64,000 nucleotides of DNA, from the NCBI GenBank assembly GCA_023614405.1, contig CM042689.1, positions 330,250,305 through 330,314,304 on the forward strand. The letters run 5' to 3'. The translations under genes and the position numbers were made by a program. The notes beneath the pieces were generated by a model, which saw only the letters and a program-made list of their open reading frames with translations, was not told the DNA's origin and ran no database searches. Each line of letters begins with the position of its first letter. Position 1 is the stretch's first letter. The stretch is from Avena insularis. Its lineage: Eukaryota; Streptophyta; Magnoliopsida; Poales; Poaceae. Positions 11,403-20,830 of this stretch are shown here, in pieces.

Positions 11403-12010
11403 TAGAAAGATTAACTAAGTTCCAAACTTAATTGTCATCCATAGAATTTAAGTCGGATCTTATGGCTTCAAGCCATGGCTCGGAATTAGTACTTCAAAGC
11501 ATGCCTGATAGGTAGTTGGCTCATCTCCATCTAGCAAAAGTATGTCACCACACAATCTTGCTCTTCTTCGCGGTTCTTGTGCATTTACCGGCTTAGGCGT
11601 AACGTCTGGCTCAACCTCTAGGGTTGTTCGCTTGCCCTTAGGCAGAAACTCCCGAAATTCTTTGAGTCTCGAGATTTTTTCTCAAGGAAGACCCCATTTC
11701 AAGAGATAAACAATACGCTCTCTTCACGGTTGTTGTAGTAACCCATGGTTTCCCAAGGATAACCTACGGAGACTATCTTATCTGACTTGGGGTTAAGCTT
11801 GTCAGACTGATTTCGCCAAACAAAAGATTCACATCCCTAAATCTTCAGAAAAGCCAAGGCGTTCTTTATGACCGTCCTCGTCTCATGTCGTATCTTTTTT
11901 ACCGACTTGTATGGTACTTTGTTTAATGCAAACGCTGCTGTCTCTAGACAAAACCCTCAAAATAATAAAGTTATATCACTCTGTTTAGATGGTACTCTGT
12001 TAAGTGTTAA
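11403..12010 (-). pseudogene. Copia integrase-end/connection remnant, upstream part
   Basis: Minus-strand reading gives LETAAFALNKVPYKSVKKI at about 11950-11890, the conserved tail of the Copia integrase core. It is followed by WETMGYYNN and VFLEKKSRDS, and near 11460-11420 by LNSMDDN*VWNLV, which precedes the RT start. The frame is broken repeatedly. This part joins logically to the RT remnant on the other side of the solo LTR, confirming that the LTR inserted into a Copia polyprotein. Confidence 0.8.
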
Positions 12011-12343
12011 CGTTACCGTGGATATAGGGAGGGATACGACTGGAGGCATCAGCCTCAACGACGACGGTCATGACCGAAGGCAGTGGCACGCGACATCTGG
12101 CCACGTGCATCACATTGAGGAGGAGCGACGGCTTGCGTTTGCGTCGATCGTCCGCGCACGAGCGTGTGCTTGAGTCCGCATCGATGTTCATGGCGATGGG
12201 CGGCTACCGAGGCGTGACTTGACCAGCACGACTCGTGGCGAGAGGCATGGCGCACGTGATGCAGCAACGCAATGGTGACGACGTACATTATGAGCTTGCG
12301 ACAACACGGCCAGCTAGGCAAATAGGGCGGCCCTACGACGTCC
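12011..12343. other. GC-rich stretch, no gene recognised
   Basis: Overlapping short ORFs occur on both strands, as expected from high GC. None has a recognisable domain. It may belong to the same unknown unit as the hairpin and GTAGCA array that follow. Confidence 0.4.
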
Positions 12344-12374
12344 CCCGGGGGATCTGTGATTTTTATCCCCCGGG
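12344..12374. repeat. Perfect 10-bp stem hairpin
   Basis: CCCGGGGGAT (12344-12353) and ATCCCCCGGG (12365-12374) are exact reverse complements separated by an 11-base loop. It stands immediately before the GTAGCA array and may be a terminal or subterminal structure of an unrecognised DNA transposon. Confidence 0.7.
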
Positions 12375-12414
12375 TCCCCAGCCAACCACGTGTCCTTTTT
12401 TTGGATTCAAAATC

Positions 12415-12970
12415 CCGATTTTGCTACATTTGCCCCGCTTTTGCTACATTTTCTCCGCTTTTACTACATTGTAGCAAAAAACGGTTCAGTCCAGAAAATA
12501 AAAAAACAGACTGGACCTTGCCGGAGATTTCGCCAGAGACCTCGCCGACGATCGTGTAGCAAAAAAGTTGTGCTAATATAGCAAACCCGACCTCACCGGA
12601 GACTCGCCGGTAGACCTCACCGGAGACCGGGTAGCAAAAACGTTACGCTATTGTAGCAAAACTGCAAAACAGTGGTAGCAAAAAAAAAGTACTAATGTAG
12701 CAAAAAGAACGACCTCGCCGGAGATATCACCAGTGCCTGCTGTAGCAAAACCGACTTTGCTGAGGACTTTCGTCGAAAATGTCGTAGCAAATATTTTGTG
12801 CTATTATAGCAAAAAAAATAGAAGAAAAATAGCAAAAACTTGCTACTATTGTAGCATCACCCTGTAGCAAAATATCAAAACGCGTCAATTGGTCAGTAGC
12901 ATCGTGACCCTTCATCTGTAGCAACAATGATCACTTCCAGTAGCATTGTCGCCACTGTAGCACCTGTGTC
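12415..12970. repeat. Dispersed GTAGCA(A) motif array
   Basis: About 19 copies of GTAGCA, ATAGCA or the complement TGCTAC lie within roughly 560 bp. Most are followed by an A run, and CTCGCCGGAGA/CACCGGAGA phrases sit between them. The first copies are in TGCTACA orientation and most of the rest in TGTAGCA orientation. Dense short subterminal motifs are known from CACTA and some Mutator-like transposons; I could not identify a transposase or clear TIRs here. Confidence 0.65.
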
Positions 12971-13545
12971 GGAAGAAAACTCCAGTATGAGGGGCCATGC
13001 CATGGCACGTAGGTGTATGGTACCTCCCGAGGAGGAACAACGAGGATGGCCGGCCATGGCACAGAGGTGTGGCGGTGGGACCTCCGACGACCGAGGAGCG
13101 GCGCGGTTGTCCGTGGGAACTCCGGCGCAGAGGATGGCGCGGTTAGCGGGAGCTCCGACGGCGAAGGGCGGCGCGGTTGGCGGGAGCTCCGGCAGTGGAG
13201 GGCACACGGTCAGCCGCGGAGAAGGCGACGACGCCCGAGAAGCGATGGCGGCTCTCCCGAGCCGACGCTCCAGGATGGAGGAGAAGCAAGGACGGTAGGT
13301 GTGGCAGCGCTCCAGCACGGAGGCGCACGCGGGACTCCAGCGCGGCGGCGCTCCAGCACGGAGGCGTGCGGGGCTCCAGCGCGGCGGCACGACCGGAGAC
13401 GGAGACGGAGTACGCGCGGGATTCACTTCGTGACGTATGGTTGGATAAGGCAGGTTCCGTGGCTTTTTTTTAGGGGGTCTACTGTGTACGCGCACGAGCT
13501 ACGACCCGGAAGATCGATTGAACGGATCCCCGGAGGGTAGTATCA
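12971..13545. other. GC-rich low-complexity stretch between array and gene
   Basis: Rich in GGCGCGG, GGGAGCTCCG and GGCGGCGCTCCAGC phrases. Long ORFs overlap in several frames on both strands, a pattern that comes from base composition; none shows a domain. Confidence 0.45.
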
Positions 13546-14119
13546 TTTTCCATATTGGAAGCTGCTCGACGTCAATGTGCCGACGACGATCATACAACAT
13601 ATGCCATACGACCAGTTTCCCAACACCTCCAACCATAACACTCATCAACCAGACGGAAATTTCTGAAGACCGGAGTAGGAAAAAACAAAAGGCTGAATTT
13701 CTGAAGACCGAAGAGATCGGATCGGGACGGGAACGGCCAGGCCTAGACAAAGCCACGAACAAGGAAAACATACTTCAATCCCCCACTTGCCCAAGCCACG
13801 CACGTAAGAACATAACCTCCCATCATTAAACCCACCCTAGTTGCTGATACCCTTTCCAAACATGACCGTTGGGCGCTGCCCCCCTGAGATCCCAGATATA
13901 CTTGCCCCGCACTCGAGGAAGACGACGCTCTCCCGGTCCCCACGAAATCGAATCCTCGCCTTCGCGCACCGCCCCTACCTCGCCTCGACGACATTCTCGT
14001 CTTCTTCCGCGCCCGTGCCCACGCCGGCTCGACCGTTGCCGATTATTCGCCCACGCGCTCCAAGCCTGCCCCTGCGCAGCGCCGAGCACGACCGGCCGGG
14101 GGGTCTGGTCTGCGCCACG
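13546..14119 (+). promoter_or_regulatory. Putative promoter and 5' leader of the hydrolase gene
   Basis: Unique-looking sequence between the repeat block and the ATG at 14120. It becomes strongly C-rich and CpG-rich from about 13900, as grass gene leaders often do. An AGATATA box at about 13892 is a weak TATA candidate. The transcription start cannot be fixed from sequence. Confidence 0.45.
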
Positions 14120-16667
14120 ATGGCGGTGGACCTGGTGGAGGAGGAGGTGGTGAAGGAGGTGGTGAAGGCGGAGGCGGTTAAGGAGGAGGAAGAGGGGGAG
14201 GAGGTGATGGTGGTGGTGGAGGGGGGCGGCGGAGGGTGCGGCGGCGCGGCCGTCGTGGTGGCGGCGGCGGACGCGGAGGTGGAGGGCCACCCCTACGCCT
14301 TCCACGTCTCCGGGCCGCGCAACCTGCCGCAGCCCAACTGGAGGGAGATCATCAGATCGAGCTGGTAAAATTGCTGCCCTCTCGCAATGTAATTAATTCC
14401 GTCGCCTGCAGTTTCCTTCTGCTCTCTGTAGGATTAAAACCTTTGACATGTTCTGTGTTTGCCGATTTGGAGAACGAGCCCTTGGTTTGTGCCGAGATGT
14501 TAAAAGGAGATTGGATTAGGAAGTGCCGTCCAGTTGCAATGTTCGTTCATCCTGTCAAGGGAGTTTATTGGTCGTGATGAAATTCACGGGCTTCGGTTGA
14601 TCAAATTACGGGACCAAATCTAATTGGTCTTTCAGTTTGCTAGTACTAGTTCCAATTTGCAGTACCCCGTGGTATGATGTTACAAATCTGGGGAAACGGA
14701 AAGCTGCAGTCTTATATTCCTTTTACAGTGGGGCGATGCAGAACTCCTTCAGCCAGGATAGCGTGGCGATTTGGCGTGCTTGTCATGGCTCCAAGTAAAG
14801 GTTACGTGACTAGAAACAAAGGACCGCCCTCCATTTTGTTTTCTGTTTCGTGGGCAACCTTTTCTTTCTTAGGGACGGCGTCTTGCTATTACAGGGAACT
14901 TGAAACTCAGCTTGCTAAGTTTCCTTAGTATTCCTTAAACCAACGCATCCTCCCGTGATGGGAATATAGAAGTACCTTCCTTTTTGTTATAGCAATATAG
15001 GAGTGCCTTCCTAGTTCTGAACTGTGTTTCCATGTTAACACGCGTTGTTTGTGTAACAGCATGGCTCCGGTTTTCATACTTGGCTTTGCTTTGAGACTAA
15101 GTCTATGTGTTGTGCAGCCCAAGTTTTTTGGTTAACTCTGAGCCTTCGAGGATCATGGTTCTAGTATGTTAACGCAATTTAAAACAGCTCAACGAGATGT
15201 TTGCATCATGTGTCACCTGTCGGTTATATGTCGTTTGTTTCCAGATAAACATGTAGATGAGCATAGAAAAATGAACTATTGTTGGTTTATTTAAACTTAA
15301 TCGGTGGAAAAGAGGCATCATAATCATGTAAAATAATAAGCATGAGAAATATACTTGGCAGATTCCTGCCAAGAATATGTTGGCATGAAGGGGGCACCAG
15401 CTTGCAGAACTTTTGGGGGAAATTATATTAGAAATTGGCAAGTCTGAAGCTTGTGGGGAATAGGCATGGGGGACACATCATCATTGCAAACTGAAACTCA
15501 TGTGAGGCTTGAATTTCCTGTACCAATGTTGAAGTGCCCATTCAATACATGATTTATGTTCCTTTTCTCGTATTCAAAAAAATGTGCTCTGAACTCTGAA
15601 ACGCCAGCTTTACTTTGACACACCCACATGATCAATATGCGATCTTATTCTTCTAATGCCTGATTCGCAGGAAGGATCCAAATTACAAAAGGATGGTGAT
15701 GGCATGCTTCATTCAAGCAGTCTACCTTCTCGAAATAGACAGGCAAGATGAGAAAGGAGAAGAGGATGGCCTTGCTCCAAAATGGTGGAAGCCCTTCAAG
15801 TACAAGGTCACGCAGACATTGGTGGATGAGAGAGATGGTTCTATATACGGCGCCATCCTTGAGTGGGATCGGGCTTCTGCTTTGTCTGATCTTATCCTCA
15901 TGAGACCAAGTGGTGCACCGAGGGCCGTTTTAGCTCTACGAGGAACATTGCTGCAGAAACCTACAATCAAGAGAGACCTGCAAGACGATCTTCGTTTCCT
16001 AGTTTGGGAGAGCCTAAAAGGTTCGGTGAGATACAGTGGCGCTTTGGAAGCACTGAAGGCTGCAGTTGAGAGGTTTGGGAGCACCAATGTTTTTGTCACT
16101 GGGCACTCGTTGGGAGCTGGTTTTGCCCTTCAGGTGTGCAAAGATCTTGCCAAGCAAGGAATCGTCGTTGACTGTCATCTGTTCAATCCACCTTCTGTTT
16201 CACTTGCCATGAGCCTAAGAAGCATGAGCGAGAAGGCCAGCTATCTGTGGCAGAAAGTAAAGGCAAGTCTGCCATCAAAGGAAGAAGCATCGCTCGACAG
16301 TGCAAAAGAGGAGGGCAGCATCAAGAAGAGACCACGCGCAGAGAAGAAATGGGTGCCACACTTGTATGTGAACAACAGTGACTACATCTGCTGTCACTAC
16401 AACGCTCCCTCTTCCACCGGACCCGACGGTGCACCAGATGAGCAGCAGCAGCAACGCAAGGCTAGCGAGATTGCTGGCGATGTGGTCGCGAAGCTCTTTG
16501 TTACGTCGTCGAAAGGCCCGCAGAAGTTTATGGAAGCGCATGGGCTGGAGCAATGGTGGTCAGATGGGATGGAGTTGCTAGCCGTCTCTGACAGCAAGCT
16601 TATACACAGGCAGCTGAAATCTCTATACACGGCGGCAGCAGCAGTACCACCAACTGCAAAGTCATAG
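14120..16667 (+). CDS. Alpha/beta-hydrolase, class 3 lipase-like (At4g10955-type), two exons
   Basis: Exon 1 is 14120-14364 and exon 2 is 15671-16667; the GT-AG intron splits a Trp codon and the reading frame closes exactly to a 413-residue protein. Residues 1-56 form a low-complexity Glu/Val/Gly-rich extension. From HPYAFHVSGPRNLPQPNW (about 57-74) on, the protein follows the plant family annotated as GDSL esterase/lipase At4g10955-like. It contains no GDSL motif. Instead GHSLG at 226-230 is a nucleophile elbow with Ser228 as likely nucleophile, and Asp319 (NNSDYICC) and His372 (EAHGLEQWW) are candidate triad partners by position. Other family segments are APKWWKPFKYK and LALRGTL. There is no signal peptide or membrane span, so a soluble, probably cytosolic serine hydrolase is likely; the substrate is unknown. 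This is the only intact host protein gene in the window. Confidence 0.93.
14365..15670 (+). other. Intron of the hydrolase gene
   Basis: 1306 bp with GTAAAATT at the donor and TGATTCGCAG at the acceptor. It is moderately AT-rich and no clear transposon boundary was seen inside it. The short ORFs in it are chance. Confidence 0.88.
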
Positions 16668-16823
16668 AGATGGCCGAAGTGGCTGTTTCGATGGTCGTTA
16701 GAAATGCTCTTTCTAATCGGTTTACACCACCTACAACTTGAGATGCTTCGTTGTGGCTATGATCGAATTATTCAACAGAGTCAAGTAGTGATCAGACAGA
16801 CTTGTAATAATAATATATGGGTT

Positions 16824-16829
16824 AATAAA
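16824..16829 (+). terminator. Candidate polyadenylation signal of the hydrolase gene
   Basis: AATAAA lies 157 bp after the TAG stop within an AT-rich stretch that also holds AATAATAATATAT. The position fits a plant 3' UTR. Confidence 0.45.
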
Positions 16830-16913
16830 TACATTCAAGTACTAGTATCTTTTAGTCAAAAACTAAAATATACTCCAATGCCAATGTGCAAGTGCATCCA
16901 CTGTCAGGTTTGA

Positions 16914-17295
16914 ATGAAAGCTTGCAGAGCTGAAATATGAGCAATTGGGTAACATTCATGTTTTTTTTTGCGAATCAAGAAGCTTTATATATTACTCAGC
17001 CATCCTCTATTTTTTTAACCAATGAGCTTTATATGTTACTCAGAGTCATTACAATTTTCATGATCCTCCGCGGAACTGAAATGTTGCGACGTGTTGGTCC
17101 GTAGCATGACAAGTGGAGAGCAAGGTCCCAAAATGCAAAAGAATAATCGGTTAATTCCGACAATAAACTTGCTTGTGCAATCAGTATGAATCCCCTGCTT
17201 CCTTCAATGGAGCCAAGTAGAATCCGCCGTACCCCAAAAAAAAGTAGAATCCGCCGTGTGAATTATGTAAAAAGACGAGAAAAAGAAATAAAAAT
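16914..17295. other. Spacer between hydrolase and tRNA gene
   Basis: No gene. AAGCTTTATATATTACTCAG (about 16981) and GAGCTTTATATGTTACTCAG (about 17024) form an imperfect direct repeat about 43 bp apart, perhaps a small MITE remnant. The first bases before the tRNA gene (17282-17295, read on the minus strand) are T-rich and would serve as its Pol III terminator. Confidence 0.5.
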
Positions 17296-17368
17296 CGACT
17301 CCGCTGGGGATCGAACCCAGAATCTCTGGTTTCGTAGACCAGCGCCTTATCCATTGGGCCACGGAGTC
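17296..17368 (-). tRNA. Nuclear tRNA-Arg (anticodon ACG)
   Basis: A 73-nt cloverleaf on the minus strand. The acceptor stem GACTCCG pairs with CGGAGTC, followed by discriminator G. The anticodon stem CTGGT/ACCAG holds the loop CTACGAA, giving anticodon ACG for Arg (CGU, and CGC after A34 editing to inosine). The T arm CTGGG-TTCGATC-CCCAG matches the B box GGTTCGATCC, and TGGCCCAATGG matches the A box. There is no intron and no encoded CCA, as expected for a nuclear gene. A run of T residues directly after the 3' end is the Pol III terminator. All stems are intact, so the gene should be functional. Confidence 0.96.
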
Positions 17369-18500
17369 ATTGATGAATTTATTTTAGTTAGCCTGTTTAA
17401 CAACTTTCCATTTTCCATTTTTTTGAAGGACAACTTTGCTTTTCTTTGCATGTACAGCTTCTGCCAACACGGTAGTCGGTACGTGATGGACTAGCCATCC
17501 GTTCTTATCTATAGAAGATCTTATAATTATTGTGCCACTGCAGTATATATGAACATTTGAACCATTAAGTGCAGATTATGGGCCAACGGGACTTAAAATG
17601 TGAAGTGATCATGACAAGGTCGCACGCTCACACACGAATATGGCCTGTACATCAGCTCTGCTCGGCTCGATCACATGTTCTTTTGACAAATCCTCCTTAT
17701 TTGGGAAACTAATTTTGGTATGATCTCTCATAAAAATTAATTCGAAATTTGACCCCTTGGCTCAGCGCTTTGGCTTAGCGTCTCACGTGTGCATGTCAGT
17801 GTCGAGAGGGAGCAGCGTCGAAGTGCTTGACCGTGGGACCCAGGAATCCGACGTGTCAGCTCGTTCGGCGCTAGCTGGCGTAGCTTCGATGGAGACATGT
17901 CTCAGTTTAGTTTGTTACCTTAGCGAAATGGCGTCAAACTCACAGCATAACCTTAAACGTTTTCTTCTCCACTTAGCACCTGCTATTTCTCCCCAAGCCA
18001 CCCAAAAATCTCTCTCCTTGTTTTCCCCTATGTTTTCAATCAAGTTGAAACTCTACATTTTATTCAACTGAGCCTTGACAAGTCTTCTTGGAGGTAATCT
18101 CTCTAAAATCTCCTAGTTTTTCACCAATTACGATGCCAAATTTCATCTCATTTCTTCTCACATTTGTCGAACCCTAGAATTGTTGTCTAGATTTATTTGT
18201 ATGTAATGATAATTTGAAAACGAGATAGTACATGTATGTGTACACTGAATTTGTGCTTATCTTGGGGTTTGATAACTTTGGTGATGGTAAAAAAGCAAAT
18301 CCGAGATTTAGTGATAAGGAATGCACTGTGTAGATTCAACCCAATTTAGATTGGTGTAAATATTATATGCATTATGTATGTATGTGAAGCACATATATAA
18401 GGAATGGTCATAGTTGATGATAATGTCTAGCCTTACTATGTTAATTAACTTCTATTTCTTTGATTTAGTGGACATGTGAACGTCAAATAAAGTTTGCAGG
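17369..18500. other. Intergenic stretch, no gene recognised
   Basis: AT-rich to mixed sequence with short ORFs only (for example 17757-18071). TCTCACGTGTGCATG at about 17780 holds a CACGTG G-box, which could be a remnant of a promoter for the gene-like segment that follows. Nothing else can be supported. Confidence 0.4.
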
Positions 18501-18516
18501 AAGTACCAAAGTCAAG

Positions 18517-19204
18517 TATCCCAGGGTAGAATGCAAAGATGCTCTGATGCTACCAAGATATTTGGTACCAAATTGTTATTGTTGGAAGCCTTGTGAATTC
18601 ATGCAACCTAGTCACCCCGCTACGGGTGGTCATACTATTGTCGCAATCCCCGCATGAGTTTTGTTAGCTTATCACATGATTTCATTCTTACTTTATACAC
18701 AATTAACTTCTTATTTAGTAATATATTGGTATTCTTATTTGACACCAATATTGAAGTTGTTACTTCTTCCAACGGATCTATGGCCGTGAGTATTATGATG
18801 ACTATCTTCTTTCAGAATATATGGGTATTCTTTTGGGGACAAAACCATTGGAGACATGGACACACAACGGGCGCCCTCCTCCTTCTCTACCTAAGATTTG
18901 GAGATTAGAAGAAATCACACCCAAGGATCCTCCACTCGTTTGGTGTGACCATTGTCCAAATATGAAAAGGTGGAGTCCCTTTTATAGGCTTGACACTTTG
19001 GACGATTCTTGGAAGTTATTCGATGAATAAACAAAGCAAGAAATTTTCATGAGGTATGATGTGCTCAAGAAGGGGGGTGGTGAAGAAAAAGCGAGAACAC
19101 AAGACATCAAAGAAATGATGGAGACCCAAAACAAAAAGGAGATGGAAGCTAAAAGGAAGAAAGAACAAGAAGCAAGGGAAAAGGAAGAGAAGAAGACAAA
19201 ATGA
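18517..19204 (+). pseudogene. Possible zinc-finger (GRF-like) gene remnant
   Basis: The frame at about 18517-18657 reads YLVPNCYCWKPCEFMQPSHP, resembling the CxCGxP start of GRF-type zinc-finger proteins that are abundant in Triticeae, then a stop. Further on, 18821-19030 contains PPLVWCDHCPNMKRWSPFY, a second Cys pair. The continuation to 19204 encodes a Lys/Glu-rich helix (KEMEAKRKKEQEAREKEEKKTK), but only after a stop at 19028-19030. The parts lie in different frames, and 18660-18800 may be an intron or decay. It could also be cargo or an accessory ORF of a DNA transposon. I treat it as a broken gene, with low certainty. Confidence 0.35.
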
Positions 19205-19715
19205 GTCTGATGATAGCAAGAAGTGGTTGAATAAGAAAAACAAGAAGTAGAAGTTGTGGAAATGATGAGCAACTGAAGTTGAATATCCAAGTTCAGTTCG
19301 ATATTATGTTGTAATGAGGACCTTGATGATGAACCGCGAATCTTTATTTTGATGTTGTTTCGCTGTTTGTTGGTATTTAAACTCCTGTATGACTATGTTT
19401 ATGTAAAAGACTCGCTCTATGTTAGTATGAAGATGAGGAGTTTCCTCCAGAAGCCAAAGTTGTGATTTACAACAATCATGCAGATATTGAGAGGGTGGAG
19501 ATGACGCTTCACATTCTAAGTGTCAAACCGTGGGTTTTTCTTGATTATCTTTTTCATATGTGTGCTTCTCGTACTTCGAGCCCATCCTGTATATAAATAA
19601 TTTATCGGCTAAGCTATTTCAGACAATATCTCCTTAATATATTTCTACTAATTAAGAGACTTCAGATCGGCTCCTCCTCACGGTGCCAAGATACTATAGG
19701 TCAGCTCAAGAAGAA
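19205..19715. other. Spacer, no gene recognised
   Basis: AT-rich sequence with no credible ORF or RNA gene. Confidence 0.4.
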
Positions 19716-20280
19716 AGGCGTCGAGGGGTGACCAAACTTTGGCTCCATATAGAATGGCGCTAAAACGTTCCAGTCAGCTCCGCTTATAATGGCAGTGAAC
19801 TTCTTTGGATTTTCTCCAACCCTGGATGAGCCACTATTCTTGGTTTGGTACCGACAGGGTTGAAGGCACCGAACTCTGGCAACTTTGCAATTGACGTCGT
19901 CGTTGTCGACGTCTTCTGCTGGGGCGCCAAAAACTAGGCAGCGAACAAGGATTATGCAACCTTCGACACCAGTTAGTATGGCATCAAAGTAATACATCTT
20001 GGCCCCGTTAACCTGGCGCCGAACATCTTTGGATTTGGTCTAAACCCTGGACGAGCACATGGTGTTGGTTTGGCACCGAAAGGGTTGAAGGCGCCGAACT
20101 TGGGCGCCTTACAATTGGTGGCGTCATTCTTCATGTCGGTGCTTCCTATTGAGGCATCGAAAACTAGGCAATTACCCAAGGAGTATGCTGCCTCTGGCTA
20201 CAACGAGTATGGCACCAAAAAAGTTCATATTTCTCCATTTATCCTGGTGCCAAACGTCTTCAGATTTGGTCCAAACTAAC
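19716..20280. repeat. Degenerate tandem repeat, period about 226 bp
   Basis: Two and a half units. Anchor GGGTTGAAGGC(A/G)CCGAACT occurs at 19857 and 20082. Anchor CTTTGGATTT(T/G)(G)TC..AACCCTGG occurs near 19803 and 20029, with a third, weaker copy (CTTCAGATTTGGTCCAAACT) near 20258. GGCGCC/GGCACC words recur inside each unit. It lies on the 3' side of the MULE transposase remnant and may be its terminal or subterminal region. Confidence 0.6.
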
Positions 20281-20830
20281 TGTCCTTCACAAGGGTATTC
20301 CGATGTATTTTTTCCTTCACGACATTCAATATGGCCAACTACCCTTTTGGGGCCAACTACCTTAGTCCTAACTAAGTACATGAACCAGATCCAGCAGACG
20401 TTCTCCTTGTTTTCTAGAAGAGCAAAGGCAAGCGATATCAATCGATGTTCACATCACAAGAGATCGCAACAAGAAGGTCGCCCTTAAACTTCCCAGTCAA
20501 GAACGTGTCATCAACATGAAGAAATGGATGGCAATTCTTGAATGCTTCAACACAAGGGCGGAACCACCAAAATGCTTGCCCAAACACTCGGTATTTCACA
20601 CCTTCGATCGTGCGAGTATAAGTTGGATGCGGCTGCACAATATGCATCATTCTAGGGTTGCGATGTGCCATCACTGCCAACAATCTAGGTATCCTTCCAC
20701 GCCTTGTCATAATTGATATGATAGTCAAATATGAGTTTCACAAACTGGACCAAAGAGGTCACTATGGTAATCGTAGCTTTGATGGTATCAGCACACCGGT
20801 GTGCAATAAAGGTAGATGTCGGTGGTGCTT
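20281..20830 (-). pseudogene. MULE (Mutator-like) transposase remnant
   Basis: On the minus strand 20728-20438 contains LLAVMAHRNPRMMHIV, VFGQAFWWFRPCVEAF and HPFLHVDDTFLTGKFKGDLL. The Asp of VDDTFLTGKYKG is the first catalytic Asp of the MULE transposase domain (PF10551 family). Another frame (20441-20305) has ENKENVCWIWFMYLVRTKVV, the next part of the domain, so one frameshift separates them. Upstream, 20829-20730 fits the helical region that normally precedes the domain. The copy is cut at 20830 by the LTR of element H and ends in the 226-bp repeat, so it is dead. It was a DNA transposase acting by cut-and-paste. Confidence 0.8.

Noticed and set aside
12893..13540. ORFs of up to 200 residues on both strands
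   Set aside because: Arg/Pro/Ala-rich translations in several overlapping frames, produced by GC-rich repeats.
13826..14305. Minus-strand 159-residue ORF opposite exon 1 of the hydrolase
   Set aside because: His/Leu/Arg-rich mirror of the exon 1 purine tract; no independent support.
14120..16667. Naming the hydrolase a GDSL esterase
   Set aside because: Database names for this family use GDSL, but the sequence has a GHSLG elbow of the class 3 lipase-like fold and no GDSL block.
17186..17494. 102-residue plus-strand ORF covering the tRNA gene
   Set aside because: Overlaps a structurally perfect tRNA on the other strand, so it is chance.
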